Below, in pieces: positions 20,201-27,645 of a DNA stretch of 53,538 nucleotides. Position 1 is the stretch's first letter, and every line of letters starts with the position of its first letter. The notes under the pieces are model-generated. The model had not been told where the DNA came from and did not search any database. It saw nothing but the letters and a program-made list of their open reading frames with translations. The position numbers were made by a program, and so were the translations under genes. The DNA is from Branchiostoma floridae (lineage: Eukaryota > Chordata > Leptocardii > Amphioxiformes > Branchiostomatidae), in the NCBI RefSeq assembly GCF_000003815.2, contig NC_049993.1, positions 374,001 through 427,538 on the forward strand, given 5' to 3'.

Positions 20201-22865
20201 GGACTCATGATATAGATCATAGGTGTAGGTGCAAGAGTGCATAAAGTGGATATATTAGATAGATTAGGTAAGCGCGCATGTGGCTAAATAGATCTTTATG
20301 GCGCACACTGCGTTTAATGGACTAAATCAACACTCCTTGAATGGTGCAGCTACTTGTCTGACATCACCTCTCCCCCAGACCCAGTCGTCATCACGAACAT
20401 CTCCGTGCCCAGCCTGGCGTTGGAGGGCACCACCGTGTCTCTCTGGTGCGAGGCCGACGGGAACCCCGCCCCGGAGATCCGCTGGTACCGAGCAGGTACC
20501 AACTCTAGCCCCATCCACACAACTAACCAGGAGAGGAGCAGCTCCCGGCTAACGTTGCACGAGGTGGACAAGTCTGACGATGGTCAGTACGTCTGCGTGG
20601 CGGCCAACAGAATGGACCAGTGGGACAGACGACATGTTCACCTGGCCGTGATGGCAGTGGTGTCACCTCCTACAGCTGGCATAGGTAATCATACACTCTT
20701 ACAGTATAACGTTATAGGTGTATCATTCATTTCACATAGTAGATGACCCCGACTTTACCAGTAACAGCTAGACTCTAGTGGGTATGAAGTCACAGCAAAG
20801 CTTATCTACATTCATTGCCATGGCACCATCAATTGGTATTCTATGTTCGCTCGTATCTAAAGTAAAGCAGCCAAATTTCTAGGAAGGATAAGGAAGGGCT
20901 TCACATCTTTACTTCGCCAACGGTGTGATATGGGCAAATTTATGTAGTGATTACGTGCACAACTTCAGTCTCCTACGCAGGGACATCCAACAGCGAAACC
21001 GCCTGTCTGGATGTACCCTGCTCTTTCAACCGTCACTCTTAGTTCCTGACCGCCCATAAAATGAATGAAGACCTTTATTGTACATACATACCCACTGGGT
21101 TCAGTACAGGTCGCAACAAGATATACATGGAATATGTACAATGAATCTACAATACTCAAGAATCGTATTGTACTACGTGAATTCGACTTCTTCTCGTTTC
21201 TTTGTGATATTGAAAATATAGAAACAGATATGCTTTATAAGTAAAGGTTTGTCTAAATTCATAAGGAATATAAATTTGTCTATATTACTTAGTTGTATGA
21301 AGTGGGGGAACATGGGTTCTATCAGCCTATTATAAATATTAATGAGCTTAACCTTATATATTCCAGACCCCTTTTGAAATCGAAAGGCCTATTCTCTGAT
21401 CGGCTGACAGCTGGTTGGGGTGGGGGGTTTGATTGGGGTCCACAGGAACTAAGAGTGACGGTTGAAAGAGCAGGGTACATCCAGACAGGTGGTTTCGCTG
21501 TTGGATGTCCCTGCGTAGGAGGATGGCACAAGTTATGACTCCAGGAAACTAGAAAGGCAGGTATTTGCTTATGACCCGAAACTACCGTAATTTCATACTG
21601 GTACTGTACTGTAATCACACTTTTATTTCTTGACTACAACACACACCTAATACAGCAGTCTAGTGATATTTCAACACTCTGTATGAGCTTAATTTGTTCT
21701 TTGCGTGTCTGCCTTTGCGCTGTCAATGCGACTTTTGCATAGGAATGTCTGAAAGTAGATGTCCTTTAGACGTTGTTGGATAGAGGAGATGATTGAGGGA
21801 TTTTGAAATTGAAAAATGATTTTGAGATTTTGAAACAATTGAGTGCGCGAAATGCCAAACGAAGGCATATTCGCATTCCTGTAAAGTTTTCCGCACACCG
21901 GAAGCCCAACATTTACTACCTAATGAGCCTAATTCTAAATGACATGAAAGTGCGTCTGCCTGGAGACTATCAGCCAGTACATTTAAGCAGATTCTAGTGA
22001 AAAACTTAATGTTTTTTTTAGGTAGGCCTCCAAGTATAAGGGGTACCTCCCTAATTCAGCCCGTGCAGCAAGGTTGCTCGCTGTTTGGGGGGCATTGAGG
22101 GATGGTTTTATCTGTAGAATTTTAGATGCACAGATTCGATTCCAAGGGCAAGATTTTGAACCTTTGAAAGAACCCCAAATTTCCTAACAATATCTGAAGA
22201 TACAATTTCCACTACATTATTATTATTGAACAAGAATTTCATACTTGAGGTATGACGAAGTTAACTAAAGGAGAAAATTATTCTTGCAAAATAGGGTCAC
22301 ATGTACATAATTTATGGATTGCTATATTATCATTCTTTGCTTAAATGATATCTTAATACATGGAAAAATTCGTACTGTTTGGCTAGAAGTTGATCAACTG
22401 AGACAATTTATGCAAATGAGGACCTAGGACGATTCAATGGAATTAGTTATACTTAGCTACAAAGGTTTGAAGTCGTGGAACTGAAGTTGCTTTTCAATTC
22501 TACCCGTATTACAGTTTCTGTACTCAATATCTCCACTTTCTCCTCTTTCTTTTTTTCATCAACTTTGAAGTTATGAAAGCAAATATGATTGCGATGAATC
22601 CCTCCCTCCATGTTGATCAGAAACTGCCGCACAGCCCGGCTCCTGGCTGGACTTCTCCATGACTGTTGGCGGAGCGGCGGGGGGAGCCACCGTGCTGCTG
22701 GTGGTCATGCTGGCCAGGTTGGTCTGGTCTCGCCGCATGAAGGCTAAAGCCGGATACGGGAACCAAAGCTTACTGACTCAACACAACAGTTACCCCGAGC
22801 ACAACGCCATGGTCATGGTCATCGAGGAAGGGACAACGCTATCAGTCAAATCGTTTAACGGTTAA
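2033..22865 (+). CDS. Gene 1: three-Ig-domain type I membrane protein, CEACAM/HEPACAM-like (spliced, 5' incomplete)
   Basis: Spliced model of six exons: 2033-2216, 4233-4393, 5180-5300, 19464-19633, 20379-20684, 22621-22865. Every junction is AG/GT with phases that match (1; 2; 1; 2; 1; 1), giving about 390 residues without an internal stop. Order: V-type Ig 1 (exons 1-2), C2-type Ig 2 (exons 3-4), I-type Ig 3 (exon 5), transmembrane helix and tail of about 45 residues (exon 6). Domains 1 and 2 are each cut by a phase 2 intron and domain borders are phase 1, the usual Ig module design. Several N-glycosylation sequons occur (NGS, NIT, NCT, NYT, NIS, NSS). Family knowledge: this layout belongs to cell-surface adhesion or recognition molecules. 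The cysteine-free first domain resembles CEACAM and HEPACAM; orthology is not established. No signal peptide exon was found in 1-2032, so the start is probably upstream. An ATTAAA at 22977-22982 is a possible but weak poly(A) signal. Confidence 0.85.
2191..2814 (+). repeat. 39-bp minisatellite, 16 copies, each carrying the exon 1 splice donor
   Basis: Sixteen consecutive 39-bp units were counted. Copy 1 straddles the exon 1/intron 1 border, with 26 nt of exon and 13 nt of intron. Each unit repeats CCCCCAGCAGTAACAG followed by a donor: GTGAAC in 11 units, GTAAAC in four (units 3, 6, 8, 11) and GTTAAC in unit 15. Unit 12 has ATATACT in place of ATGTACT, and unit 16 has GGCAG in place of AGCAG. 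A pyrimidine-rich CTCCCCCAG just before the donor also looks like a 3' splice site. The unit is 13 codons long, but almost every unit puts a TGA or TAA directly after its donor, so only the first donor supports full-length protein. Confidence 0.95.
2938..3010 (-). repeat. Degraded tail of the hairpin-ended repeat family
   Basis: Read on the minus strand this gives a degenerate version of the CCAAATTTCAGGTCATT..GG phrase that ends the elements at 14.1, 16.5 and 17.5 kb, including the neighbouring GTGCC. The remaining intron to 4232 shows no other recognised feature. Confidence 0.4.
4233..4393 (+). CDS. Gene 1 exon: second half of Ig domain 1
   Basis: Acceptor TTCTATTCCAG, donor CAAG|GTAAGG; phase 2 in, phase 1 out; 53 full codons. 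It reads KDRATLNNNGSLTLRHL, then KKDEGQYVMTT, ending YVYLEVQ. This is the D-E-F-G part of a V domain: the R-D salt-bridge pair, a sequon in NNNGS, and D-E-G-Q-Y before strand F. The strand-F Cys (Y-x-C) is replaced by Met (Y-V-M), matching the missing strand-B Cys in the previous exon. An open frame running on to 4521 is intron read-through. Confidence 0.85.
5180..5300 (+). CDS. Gene 1 exon: first half of Ig domain 2
   Basis: Acceptor TTTTCCATGTAG, donor CTAAG|GTAGGC; phase 1 in, phase 2 out. It encodes PPKVSVGQQSPLRVPVN, then NITLNCTVEKS, ending SIYWLR. Both the strand-B Cys (LNC) and the strand-C Trp (YWL) are present, so unlike domain 1 this domain can form the usual disulfide with the Cys in the exon at 19464. 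Two overlapping sequons (NIT, NCT) are present. The following intron is about 14 kb and full of transposons. Confidence 0.85.
5690..6005 (+). pseudogene. LINE reverse-transcriptase remnant, N-terminal part
   Basis: In the plus frames the stretch 5722-5800 reads AEIKQALSNLKNGK then IINNKMLK, the usual block before RT motif 1 of non-LTR retrotransposons. At 5889-5995 it reads LHKGGTKDDHNNYTGISVTS then CLAKLWTCTI, the strongly conserved motif with K-G-x-x-D-x-x-N-Y-R-G-I-S (here R is T). Stops and frameshifts separate the blocks, so it is dead. It lies in gene 1 intron 3. A repeat beginning near 6009 interrupts it. Confidence 0.7.
6009..6685 (+). mobile_element. Repeat family A copy (AGTTCGG-head), divergent
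   Basis: The head AGTTCGGAGACCTCACACCT and tail GACCACAAATATCCAGACAC match the head and tail of the better-preserved family A copies at 46.9-50.6 kb. Inner parts share TTTGCATgcATAGTTGGTATT-type AT-rich phrases. It is inserted inside the LINE remnant. Confidence 0.5.
7030..7200 (+). pseudogene. LINE reverse-transcriptase remnant, motif A region
   Basis: The plus frame around 7051-7150 reads FIDFRKAFD, a stop, VW, a stop, DGLHLKLLKSGIGG. This is the F-x-D-x-x-K-A-F-D motif A of the reverse-transcriptase palm followed by the conserved H-D-x-L-x-x-K-L-x-x-x-G-I-x-G helix. Two in-frame stops make it non-functional. It is plausibly the continuation of the LINE fragment at 5690-6005, split by the family A insertion. 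Confidence 0.65.
7231..8864. other. Intronic, no gene recognised
   Basis: A 127-codon open frame at 8178-8561 has several Cys (CTECGG, CASC) but no family I recognise and no splice or coding context. A related phrase (GCCCTAAgaTGCCCGCTTTT and GCCCTAActTGCCCCGCTTTT) occurs near 7812 and 8049, which suggests ends of one repeat. Confidence 0.35.
8071..8109. repeat. Perfect 15-bp hairpin
   Basis: Arms AATTGGTCACCAGCT (8071-8085) and AGCTGGTGACCAATT (8095-8109) are exact reverse complements around the 9-nt loop CTCTTCGGA. It lies beside a repeated GCCCTAA phrase, so it is probably a transposon end rather than a gene signal. Confidence 0.85.
8865..10703. mobile_element. Pogo/Tigger-like DNA transposon, non-autonomous, carrying a second element
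   Basis: The left end is CAGTGGAAGCCAGTTAATTG and the right end is CAATTAAGCGGCTTCCACTG, inverted repeats that start with CAGTG. TA dinucleotides lie immediately outside (8863-8864 and 10704-10705), the expected TA target duplication of the Tc1/mariner-pogo group. The subterminal phrase GGATAATTGCACG recurs near both ends. No transposase frame is visible. About 1.1 kb of its length is the inserted G-rich element, leaving a core of about 0.75 kb. Confidence 0.8.
9121..10218 (+). mobile_element. G-rich TIR element, copy 1 (left end damaged)
   Basis: Near-identical, in opposite orientation, to 23879-25036. Both ends carry blocks of GGGCGAGATCACTAGCG-like words with long C or G runs. The right end finishes GCGAGATCGCTGTCACACCGG, the terminal repeat seen at both ends of copy 2. 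The left terminus here lacks that terminal repeat, so this copy is damaged. Short open frames at its right end (9988-10264) are Gly-rich artefacts of the G runs. Confidence 0.75.
10852..14182 (+). mobile_element. Hairpin-ended element, family 1, copy a
   Basis: The head CTAGAAAGGCCGACATTTGC includes a small hairpin (ATTTGC..GCAAAT), followed by ATATTTCAGCCATAC. The tail has the phrase GAAGATTTGACAGGAG, an AAAG run, and CATTACGAATAC. It ends in a hairpin at 14149-14180 whose 3' arm GTATGGCTGAAATAT is the exact reverse complement of the head word. Internally there is a duplicated segment (about 12089-12640 and 12838-13260, sharing GACCGTCAACAA and CCCGCTTATGAATATTAATT) and the ~163-bp tandem array. 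No transposase or reverse transcriptase was recognised. Confidence 0.65.
13430..13990 (+). repeat. ~163-bp tandem repeats, about 3.3 units
   Basis: Units restart at about 13441, 13603 and 13767, with a partial unit at 13929. Each contains AAGTGTCCTTTTTTGGTCAA, GTACACCAAAA, and CAAATTTCAGCTCATTTGGT then AATACCAGGGTACAGG. The open frames across the array (13534-14097, 13559-13987) are repeats of this unit and not a protein gene. Confidence 0.9.
14741..15140 (+). mobile_element. LINE 3'-end insertion with ORF2 C-terminus
   Basis: The frame 14742-14957 encodes a short C-terminal piece with HMYNTRFSVSNNF, then KRTFLYRAIMLWNSLPSDIK, typical of the end of CR1/Jockey-type ORF2 (family knowledge). 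A 3' UTR follows with AGCCCGTAAGGGCT and a tail of AATAAA-like repeats. The paralogous uninterrupted sequence at 11231-11255 (CGATTTAATAATTATCAAGC) gives the empty site, and AATA flanks the insertion on both sides (14737-14740, 15137-15140). The piece is 5' truncated. Confidence 0.75.
16548..17631 (+). mobile_element. Hairpin-ended element, family 2 (complete, ends defined by nesting)
   Basis: The head CTAGAAAGGCCGACATTTGC is shared with family 1, but the following word is ATATTGCAATCCAT. The tail hairpin at 17592-17630 (ATATTGCAATCCCATAC, loop TAT, GTATGGATTGCAATAT) matches that word. About 1084 bp. Four internal periods of about 161 bp begin near 16870, 17030, 17192 and 17353, each with a version of AAATTTCAGGTCATTTGGTT. 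It splits the family 1b tail cleanly, and no clear target duplication longer than one base is seen. No open reading frame is recognised. Confidence 0.7.
17592..17708. repeat. Stack of three hairpins
   Basis: Three successive inverted repeats occur. The first, of GCAATCC type, is at 17592-17630. A CACCATACC-ATATAT-GGTATGG type follows at 17635-17674. Its duplicate, starting CACCATACC, is at 17675-17708. The first belongs to element 2 and the others to the interrupted family 1b tail. Confidence 0.8.
17709..19463. other. Intronic; family A fragment and retroelement tails
   Basis: A degraded family A head lies near 18668 (CTTCGGAGACCTCAGACATC) and its TTTGCATAATTCAC-type phrases continue to about 19130. 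A possible retroelement tail on the minus strand is at about 17905-17940 (TATTTATTTATCACGATTTA). No exon was recognised before 19464. Confidence 0.4.
19464..19633 (+). CDS. Gene 1 exon: second half of Ig domain 2
   Basis: Acceptor TCTCGATTTTCAG, donor GTGCAGT|GTAAGG; phase 2 in, phase 1 out. It encodes NGVRPPPDWHVEYED, then SLKITRLVREDAGNYTCVAQ, ending SLSLDVQ. The D-A-G-N-Y-T-C block is the classic strand-F signature of Ig domains. The donor is the first of about 17 tandem copies of itself. A longer open frame starting at 19097 reads this exon in the wrong frame. Confidence 0.88.
19621..20190 (+). repeat. 34-bp minisatellite, about 17 copies, each carrying the exon 4 splice donor
   Basis: The units follow TTGGATGTGCAGTGTAAGGG then GTTCATTTCTCTCA, with single-base variants (for example TTTCTTTC, GGACTTC, ACGTGTAAGG in the last copy). 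The first 13 nt of copy 1 are the end of the Ig coding exon; the rest is intron. Each unit has a pyrimidine stretch (TTTCTCTCATT), then CAG, then T|GTAAGG, so acceptor-like and donor-like signals sit next to each other. The unit length is not a multiple of three, so use of a downstream donor would shift frame or meet a stop. Confidence 0.95.
20379..20684 (+). CDS. Gene 1 exon: complete Ig domain 3 (I-type)
   Basis: Acceptor CTCTCCCCCAG, donor CATAG|GTAATC; phase 1 in and out, 101 full codons. It begins PVVITNISVPSLALEG. Strand B and C carry TVSLWCEADGNPAP then EIRWYRAG. Strands E-F carry SSRLTLHEVDKSDDGQYVC. All canonical residues (Cys, Trp, D-x-G-x-Y-x-C) are present. Sequons NIS and NSS occur. 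A short stalk (VSPPTAG) follows the domain. The exon is much more GC-rich than the flanking introns. Confidence 0.9.
20971..21520. repeat. 78-bp inverted repeats flanking a LINE 3' end
   Basis: The left arm 20971-21048 and right arm 21443-21520 are reverse complements with a single mismatch in 78 bp. Between them, on the minus strand, 21058-21165 has the look of a LINE 3' UTR: GACCTGTACTGAACCCAGTG, then GTACAATAAAGGTCTTCATT. It lies in the last intron of gene 1. Open frames on both strands here are by-products. Confidence 0.75.
22621..22865 (+). CDS. Gene 1 last exon: transmembrane helix and cytoplasmic tail
   Basis: The acceptor is ATGTTGATCAG and the exon enters at phase 1, giving 81 residues to the TAA at 22863-22865. 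Juxtamembrane TAAQPGSWLDFS precedes a hydrophobic stretch of about 24 residues (TVGGAAGGATVLLVVMLARL). Next comes a stop-transfer cluster (SRRMKAK) and a tail of about 45 residues with two tyrosines (GYGNQ and SYPEHN). No ITIM, ITAM or C-terminal PDZ motif is visible; Y-G-N would fit a Grb2-type Y-x-N site but this is weak. The small-residue GG-AA-GG pattern in the helix could favour helix packing. Confidence 0.88.
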
Positions 22866-23878
22866 GTATCGAATTGCACCGACTATACTGCATGCAGTCA
22901 ACTATCTAGTTAAATCGAAACCCCAGGTACGCATAGCCGACCATGGCCTCCTGACCATATTTACTTTGTGACTGGCATTAAACAAAGAGACGACTTGCCA
23001 GTGTTTGGAGCATGGTCGAGACTCAAATTTGGAGGCCCCCTTCTCACAGATGGCCCTACCCACGACTTTGTTTCCTCAGGTTGGTGGCGAGGTATTCTAC
23101 CACACCTACCTATCTTTCACAAAGACTATGTCATGCAGTCATTTCGTGAAAAGTACACAGAGTGCCCGAATACTTTCTGGCCTACTCCGAACCCCCCGCC
23201 CTCTAGCCGAAGAATCCTTCTTGACTGACGATTTTGATTCTGATTTGACGATTTGTCAACTTTTACGCAGGTGAACAAATCCCCCTACACAGCTGTGTCC
23301 CGTATGGCAAAGAAGAGGTCATGACACAGCATACCTGTATGACCGACTGGTTTATTAGCGCCAAAACAGTGCGCACATACATGTACATATCATTGCAGCC
23401 ATACAAGGCTGAACTGGTGTATGATACATAATACATTTGTTAAAAACTTCATCAAGATTCATTTAACAATGACACAATGAAGGGAAGTGTGCTATTTTTG
23501 AATCTGGATGACCTGCATCTAAACGCATAAAGAGCTGAACGGAGTTAAAAAAACAGCTTCAAAATAGCTTTGGTTTGGTTGCGTTCCCAACCATCCTGTG
23601 AGTCTGTGACTACTTCTAACTTTGTTCCCACCGATTCGCAAACACTTTATAACCCCTTTTGGACCACTCATACCTTTCTACCTCTAGGATCTTCCAAATG
23701 GACTTTAACCTTAGTAAATTCTTTTAAACATTCTGCTGGTGCAGCCAGCCTCTCAGACCAACAGCCAACGCCCTTCCCCACGACCTAATCCCAGGCATGG
23801 TCTGGGGACGTTTAGTAATGGTGGAAGGGCTAGCCTGTGTTTACACAATCTCTTGCTGGCGGGGCGGCGGCAATTGTA
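22866..23878. other. 3' flank of gene 1, nothing recognised
   Basis: Short open frames at 22968-23274 and 23570-23788 show no domain signature. The first may lie in the 3' UTR of gene 1. I see no AATAAA close to the stop codon. Confidence 0.35.
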
Positions 23879-25036
23879 GGGCCGGTGTGACAGCGATCTC
23901 GCCCCCCCCGTGATCTCGCCCCCCCGGGGGCGAAATCACTAGCGATCTCGCCCCCCCGGGGCGAAATCGCTAGCGATCTCGCCCTCCCCGGCTAGTGATC
24001 TCGCCCCCCTACCTCGCCCCCCTTTAGTGATTTCGCCCCCCCCCCCACCAAAAAAAACGGGTTTACATGACATTTTAGAAGTTGATTGGTATAAATCACA
24101 AAATGCAGTTTCAGAATGATATAAGTACACGAGTTTGATACATAACTCCATTCATAGTATCAATAGTAACGTAATTACATGGTAATAAGATAGTTGAACT
24201 TGGAGGGTTGGGTCCCTTGTATTCCCATTATTGCATATACCTGAGTCTTGACATAAGATGTATTTCATTGTATTCACCTGTCCTCAAACAGCCTATATAT
24301 CTCCAATATGAAGTCTCTACCATGAAGTGACCACAAAAGAACTATGTAATGTCTTTATGAATTATGTAAATATTAGGTATTAATTAGAATAACGCACATT
24401 TTGGTATATGCACCTGGCCAAGGGATATCTTCACCTCCAACATGACTGTTTTTTCTAGTATTTAGGAACTGATGCATTTACCCGTGTTTCTTAAGACTGG
24501 TACTTTACAAGTGTTTGTGTATCATTTAGCAACAGCTATATCAACTTGCGCGTAGATAGTGTTTATAATGAGAAACTATTATTCACGTGTGTTTTTGTTA
24601 GTGCTTTGGAAATGTTTCCAGCACAAGAAAGAAAACACTGTGACAAATTGAAAACATATAGCTGACGTATTCCGTACCATAGACGGTGTTGATTTATACG
24701 TTCGCAGTAGCACTGTTTTTATGCCACCTCAGCTGCAAAAATTGTCTTTTTCATTTCAATGTCATGTTTGCACCGAACAATATAGTATCGACTTTCGAGG
24801 TATGACAGGCATCTTACGGTACGGTAATAAGGTGCCATAAGGTACCAGGTAACACACCATACACGTTACTCCCCAGGTGCAGTATAGTACCAGGTAGCGC
24901 ACCTGTAATATGTAGTAACCAGCTGCTCTTGGGGGGGGGGGGCGAAAACGCTAAAGGGGGGCGAAAACGCTAGTGATCTCGCCCCCCGGGGGGGGGGCGA
25001 GATCGCCGGGGGGGCGAGATCGCTGTCACACCGGCC
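23879..25036 (-). mobile_element. G-rich TIR element, copy 2 (complete, inverted relative to copy 1)
   Basis: Terminal inverted repeats run from GGCCGGTGTGACAGCGATCT at the left to AGATCGCTGTCACACCGGCC at the right, about 28 bp with the adjoining C/G run. Each end then carries several words of the type GCGATCTCGCCCCCC. The core of about 850 bp is the reverse complement of 9210-10070 with few differences. Length 1158 bp, no transposase frame. No clear target duplication was found. Confidence 0.8.
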
Positions 25037-25567
25037 GCTAGGGGCGCGATTTTAGTCAGGCTAGTGTCATGAAGGGCATGGTCGGCTACGTGGAATCTAA
25101 CCAACAAATGTGCACGCACCAGACTCTCACAACACGGGCGCCTTCCCTACTCTGGCAACTACTTCTCAGTACGCGTGCCATGCACTGTCGACCTCAAAAC
25201 GACAGGCACACCAACTCTAACGAGTAAAGTCTGTAAAATATATTTCGACACCAACTGCAATTTAATTGGTATCTTTGGCTAGAACTCGAGTGGTCGAGAG
25301 CTGTTGGAAGTAGGACCGAAAGCATTATAAGTCTCCACTCTGACTAAGATTGGGAGTTCAGTGATTTCATGAACGCGAAGTAGGTGTGAAATAGTCGCGT
25401 GGAAGAAAGGTATGTTGTAATTCTTGGCCGAAAACTCCCGACCAAATGCCGACATTTAATGTTGGGCAAAGTCAGGATATGCTAGATGTGTGAATGGGGC
25501 TAAAATAGGTTGGATATTAGTTTGCAATTTACAATCATATGACGTGCAAGGTTAGTTTTTTTAGTAA
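25037..25567. other. Intergenic, nothing recognised
   Basis: No repeat phrase seen elsewhere in the window and no exon with a recognised domain. A donor-like GAAAG|GTATGT sits near 25409, which could belong to an untranslated exon upstream of the coding-like stretch at 25568; this is weak. Confidence 0.25.
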
Positions 25568-25955
25568 ATGGAAGTACGAGATATTGCATGGTCTAAGACA
25601 AAGAAATATGAAGAGTGTTTTGACAGCATCATGGACTATTTCTCGTCCTCTGTAGGAAGTGAAAAGGCCCAGGAAAGACCACCTTTACCGGACTCACTAC
25701 AAGCTAAGATAGCAGCAGATCTCTCCAGCTGGAGACCCGGCAGTACAGCCGCCGGCACAGGCCCAACTAGAGCTGAACAATCTACATGTGGAGAAGAAGA
25801 TCATGGGAAGGCTGGGACCGGACAGGAATGTCGCATGGAAGAGATGGAGCTACCATGAGTTACCAGGGGAGGATCAGAGCTCTTGTAATGATGCGTCTTA
25901 CGAAGGAATTAGGACAAGATGATGAATACTCTCTATTGGCAGCCTTTAAAAAGTA
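25568..25955 (+). pseudogene. Coding-like stretch of unknown family, frame broken
   Basis: Frame 1 reads MEVRDIAWSKTKKYEECFDS, then SLQAKIAADLSSW, and stops at 25858. From about 25727 another frame looks more protein-like: AQLELNNLHVEKKIMGRLG, then PDRNVAWKR. From about 25850 a third reads SYQGRIRALVMMRLTKELGQ, ending SLLAAFKK at a TAA (25953-25955). The charged, helix-prone composition continues across the frame changes, as expected of a gene with frameshifts or unrecognised small introns. Not matched to a family; a dead retrocopy, a transposon protein or a live lineage-specific gene are all possible. Confidence 0.3.
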
Positions 25956-26869
25956 AATGGTCTTCGACAGTCCATGTTAAGTTACCAAGAAGTTGTCGTA
26001 CTTTGAAAATATTATGAGTTATTTTGGCAGTCATTATTGTTGACATAGTTGTTGGAACATGTACATGCTCTAGCACCGCTTACTTTCTTCAAACAATTAG
26101 TATCAGTAAGAATGGAAGCCATGCCTTAATTTGGATACTTCACATATGGTACTGTTAACCTCACCTAACATATGCTACAAATCTTCATTATGTACTACTG
26201 ACGTAATACAGGCTGAGCTTTCTCACTCGTGATGTCCTCATTTGCACGTATTACATCTGTTGATGATCGTTCTACTAAATCAGTTACACGGACTTTACTT
26301 ACAATTGTCTCTGGTGAAGCTGAATAATACTAAGACAGAAAAATTTTTTATATCCTTTTCCAACATATTAGAGACACTTTATGCGTCTGAATGACCATTT
26401 CTATTTCAAATAATTGTTCTGCACAATGCTATATATAACGTTATATATATATCATTATACTGATTGTGTAATTACCCTGTCATTGCGACGTGAGCAATAT
26501 TGTAACTTTAGGCGCCTACTTGTTGATGACAGGATGATGTATGAAAAATAGCATAGCTTAATTAGTGATTACATTTCAAGCACCTTGTCTGTACGGTGGT
26601 CGCCTTACTTATATTGCTAGCTAGGATGCCTTGAAAACTGCATTATCTAGCATCTTAAATTCATGTTATTCTAATGAATCTTATCTCTTCTAAGAATGTA
26701 CATATGTGCGAACCTGTACCTTCTAACTGCCACTACAGGCAAGTCTTCTTTGTTTTTAATCGTGATAAATTCGGCAGTGTTGATTTTTTTCTATGCCAAT
26801 GATACTCGAATAAAATTCGAGAACAGTCTCTACGTGGCACATGTTGCGACCCTCATGTGACCGACAACA
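25956..26869. other. Intergenic, nothing recognised
   Basis: AT-rich sequence without exons or repeats that I can support. A short palindromic TATATAACGTTATATA occurs near 26430-26447. Confidence 0.3.
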
Positions 26870-27240
26870 TACCTTGCATAGGATATAGGAGCATTCTTTT
26901 ACACAACCATGCAGCAGGTACTTACATTGCTGACGTTTCGATGTCTCTCAGACACCTTCGTCGGAGCTTCTAACTGGAGTTCTGCTTCTCTCCGCTATAT
27001 GTAGCCGATGTAGGTGGCGCTTTTGCGGTGAAAAAACAATCCCAAACGTGGCTAAGCTTGTATCCCCTCTCGCCCCGGTTCATCGCTGGGACCGACTTTC
27101 TTATCCAGATCGCCTCCTTAATCCACCGTGAAGGCCCGTAGAAGCTCTGACGAAGTTGTCTGAGAGACATCGAAACGTAAGCAATGTAAGTAACGGTTAC
27201 CTGCTGGTTGCGTAAAAAGAATTCTCCTATATCCTATATT
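26870..27240 (-). mobile_element. Penelope-like element remnant inside an inverted repeat
   Basis: The minus-strand frame 27170-26970 reads RWIKEAIWIRKSVPAMNRGE, then GYKLSHVWD, the conserved end of the GIY-YIG endonuclease of Penelope-like retroelements (KEAI-x-IR, AMNRDEG, LSHVWD). The flanks are inverted copies of each other: CCTATAT/ATATAGG borders, a CAGCAGGTAC..TTACATTGC part, and ACGTTTCGATGTCTCTCAGA repeated as its complement at 27155-27180. Only the C-terminus is left; no reverse transcriptase is present here. Confidence 0.7.
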
Positions 27241-27645
27241 CTATCAATCTGATGGAGCTATTTTTGATACCTTGCATAGTTTGTCATTAATGTTTTTTAC
27301 AGACGGCTGATATCGCCTGATAATCATGAGTAACTGATTTGTGCTAATAAAGCCATGTTGATTAGATTATGGATAACATCTTCTGGAAACCCCGTGCTAA
27401 TTGATGCGAGCTTGCGAAGAAGAGTTTGCCTGGAAATTGCCTTTTGAAGTCTAAGTGACCAGGAAGGTTGAACAAATGACTAAATATGTGGTTACAGGTA
27501 TGTCTAACAATAGATATTTCACCTGAGTTATTTCACATCCTCTTTCTCACATCCTGGAATCGACTTTTGCATTCCATGACATCAGTATCTGTTTTCCATT
27601 TTTTGGGGGGCAATCTACGGCATGTATTTACTCATTTTGCGAGCT

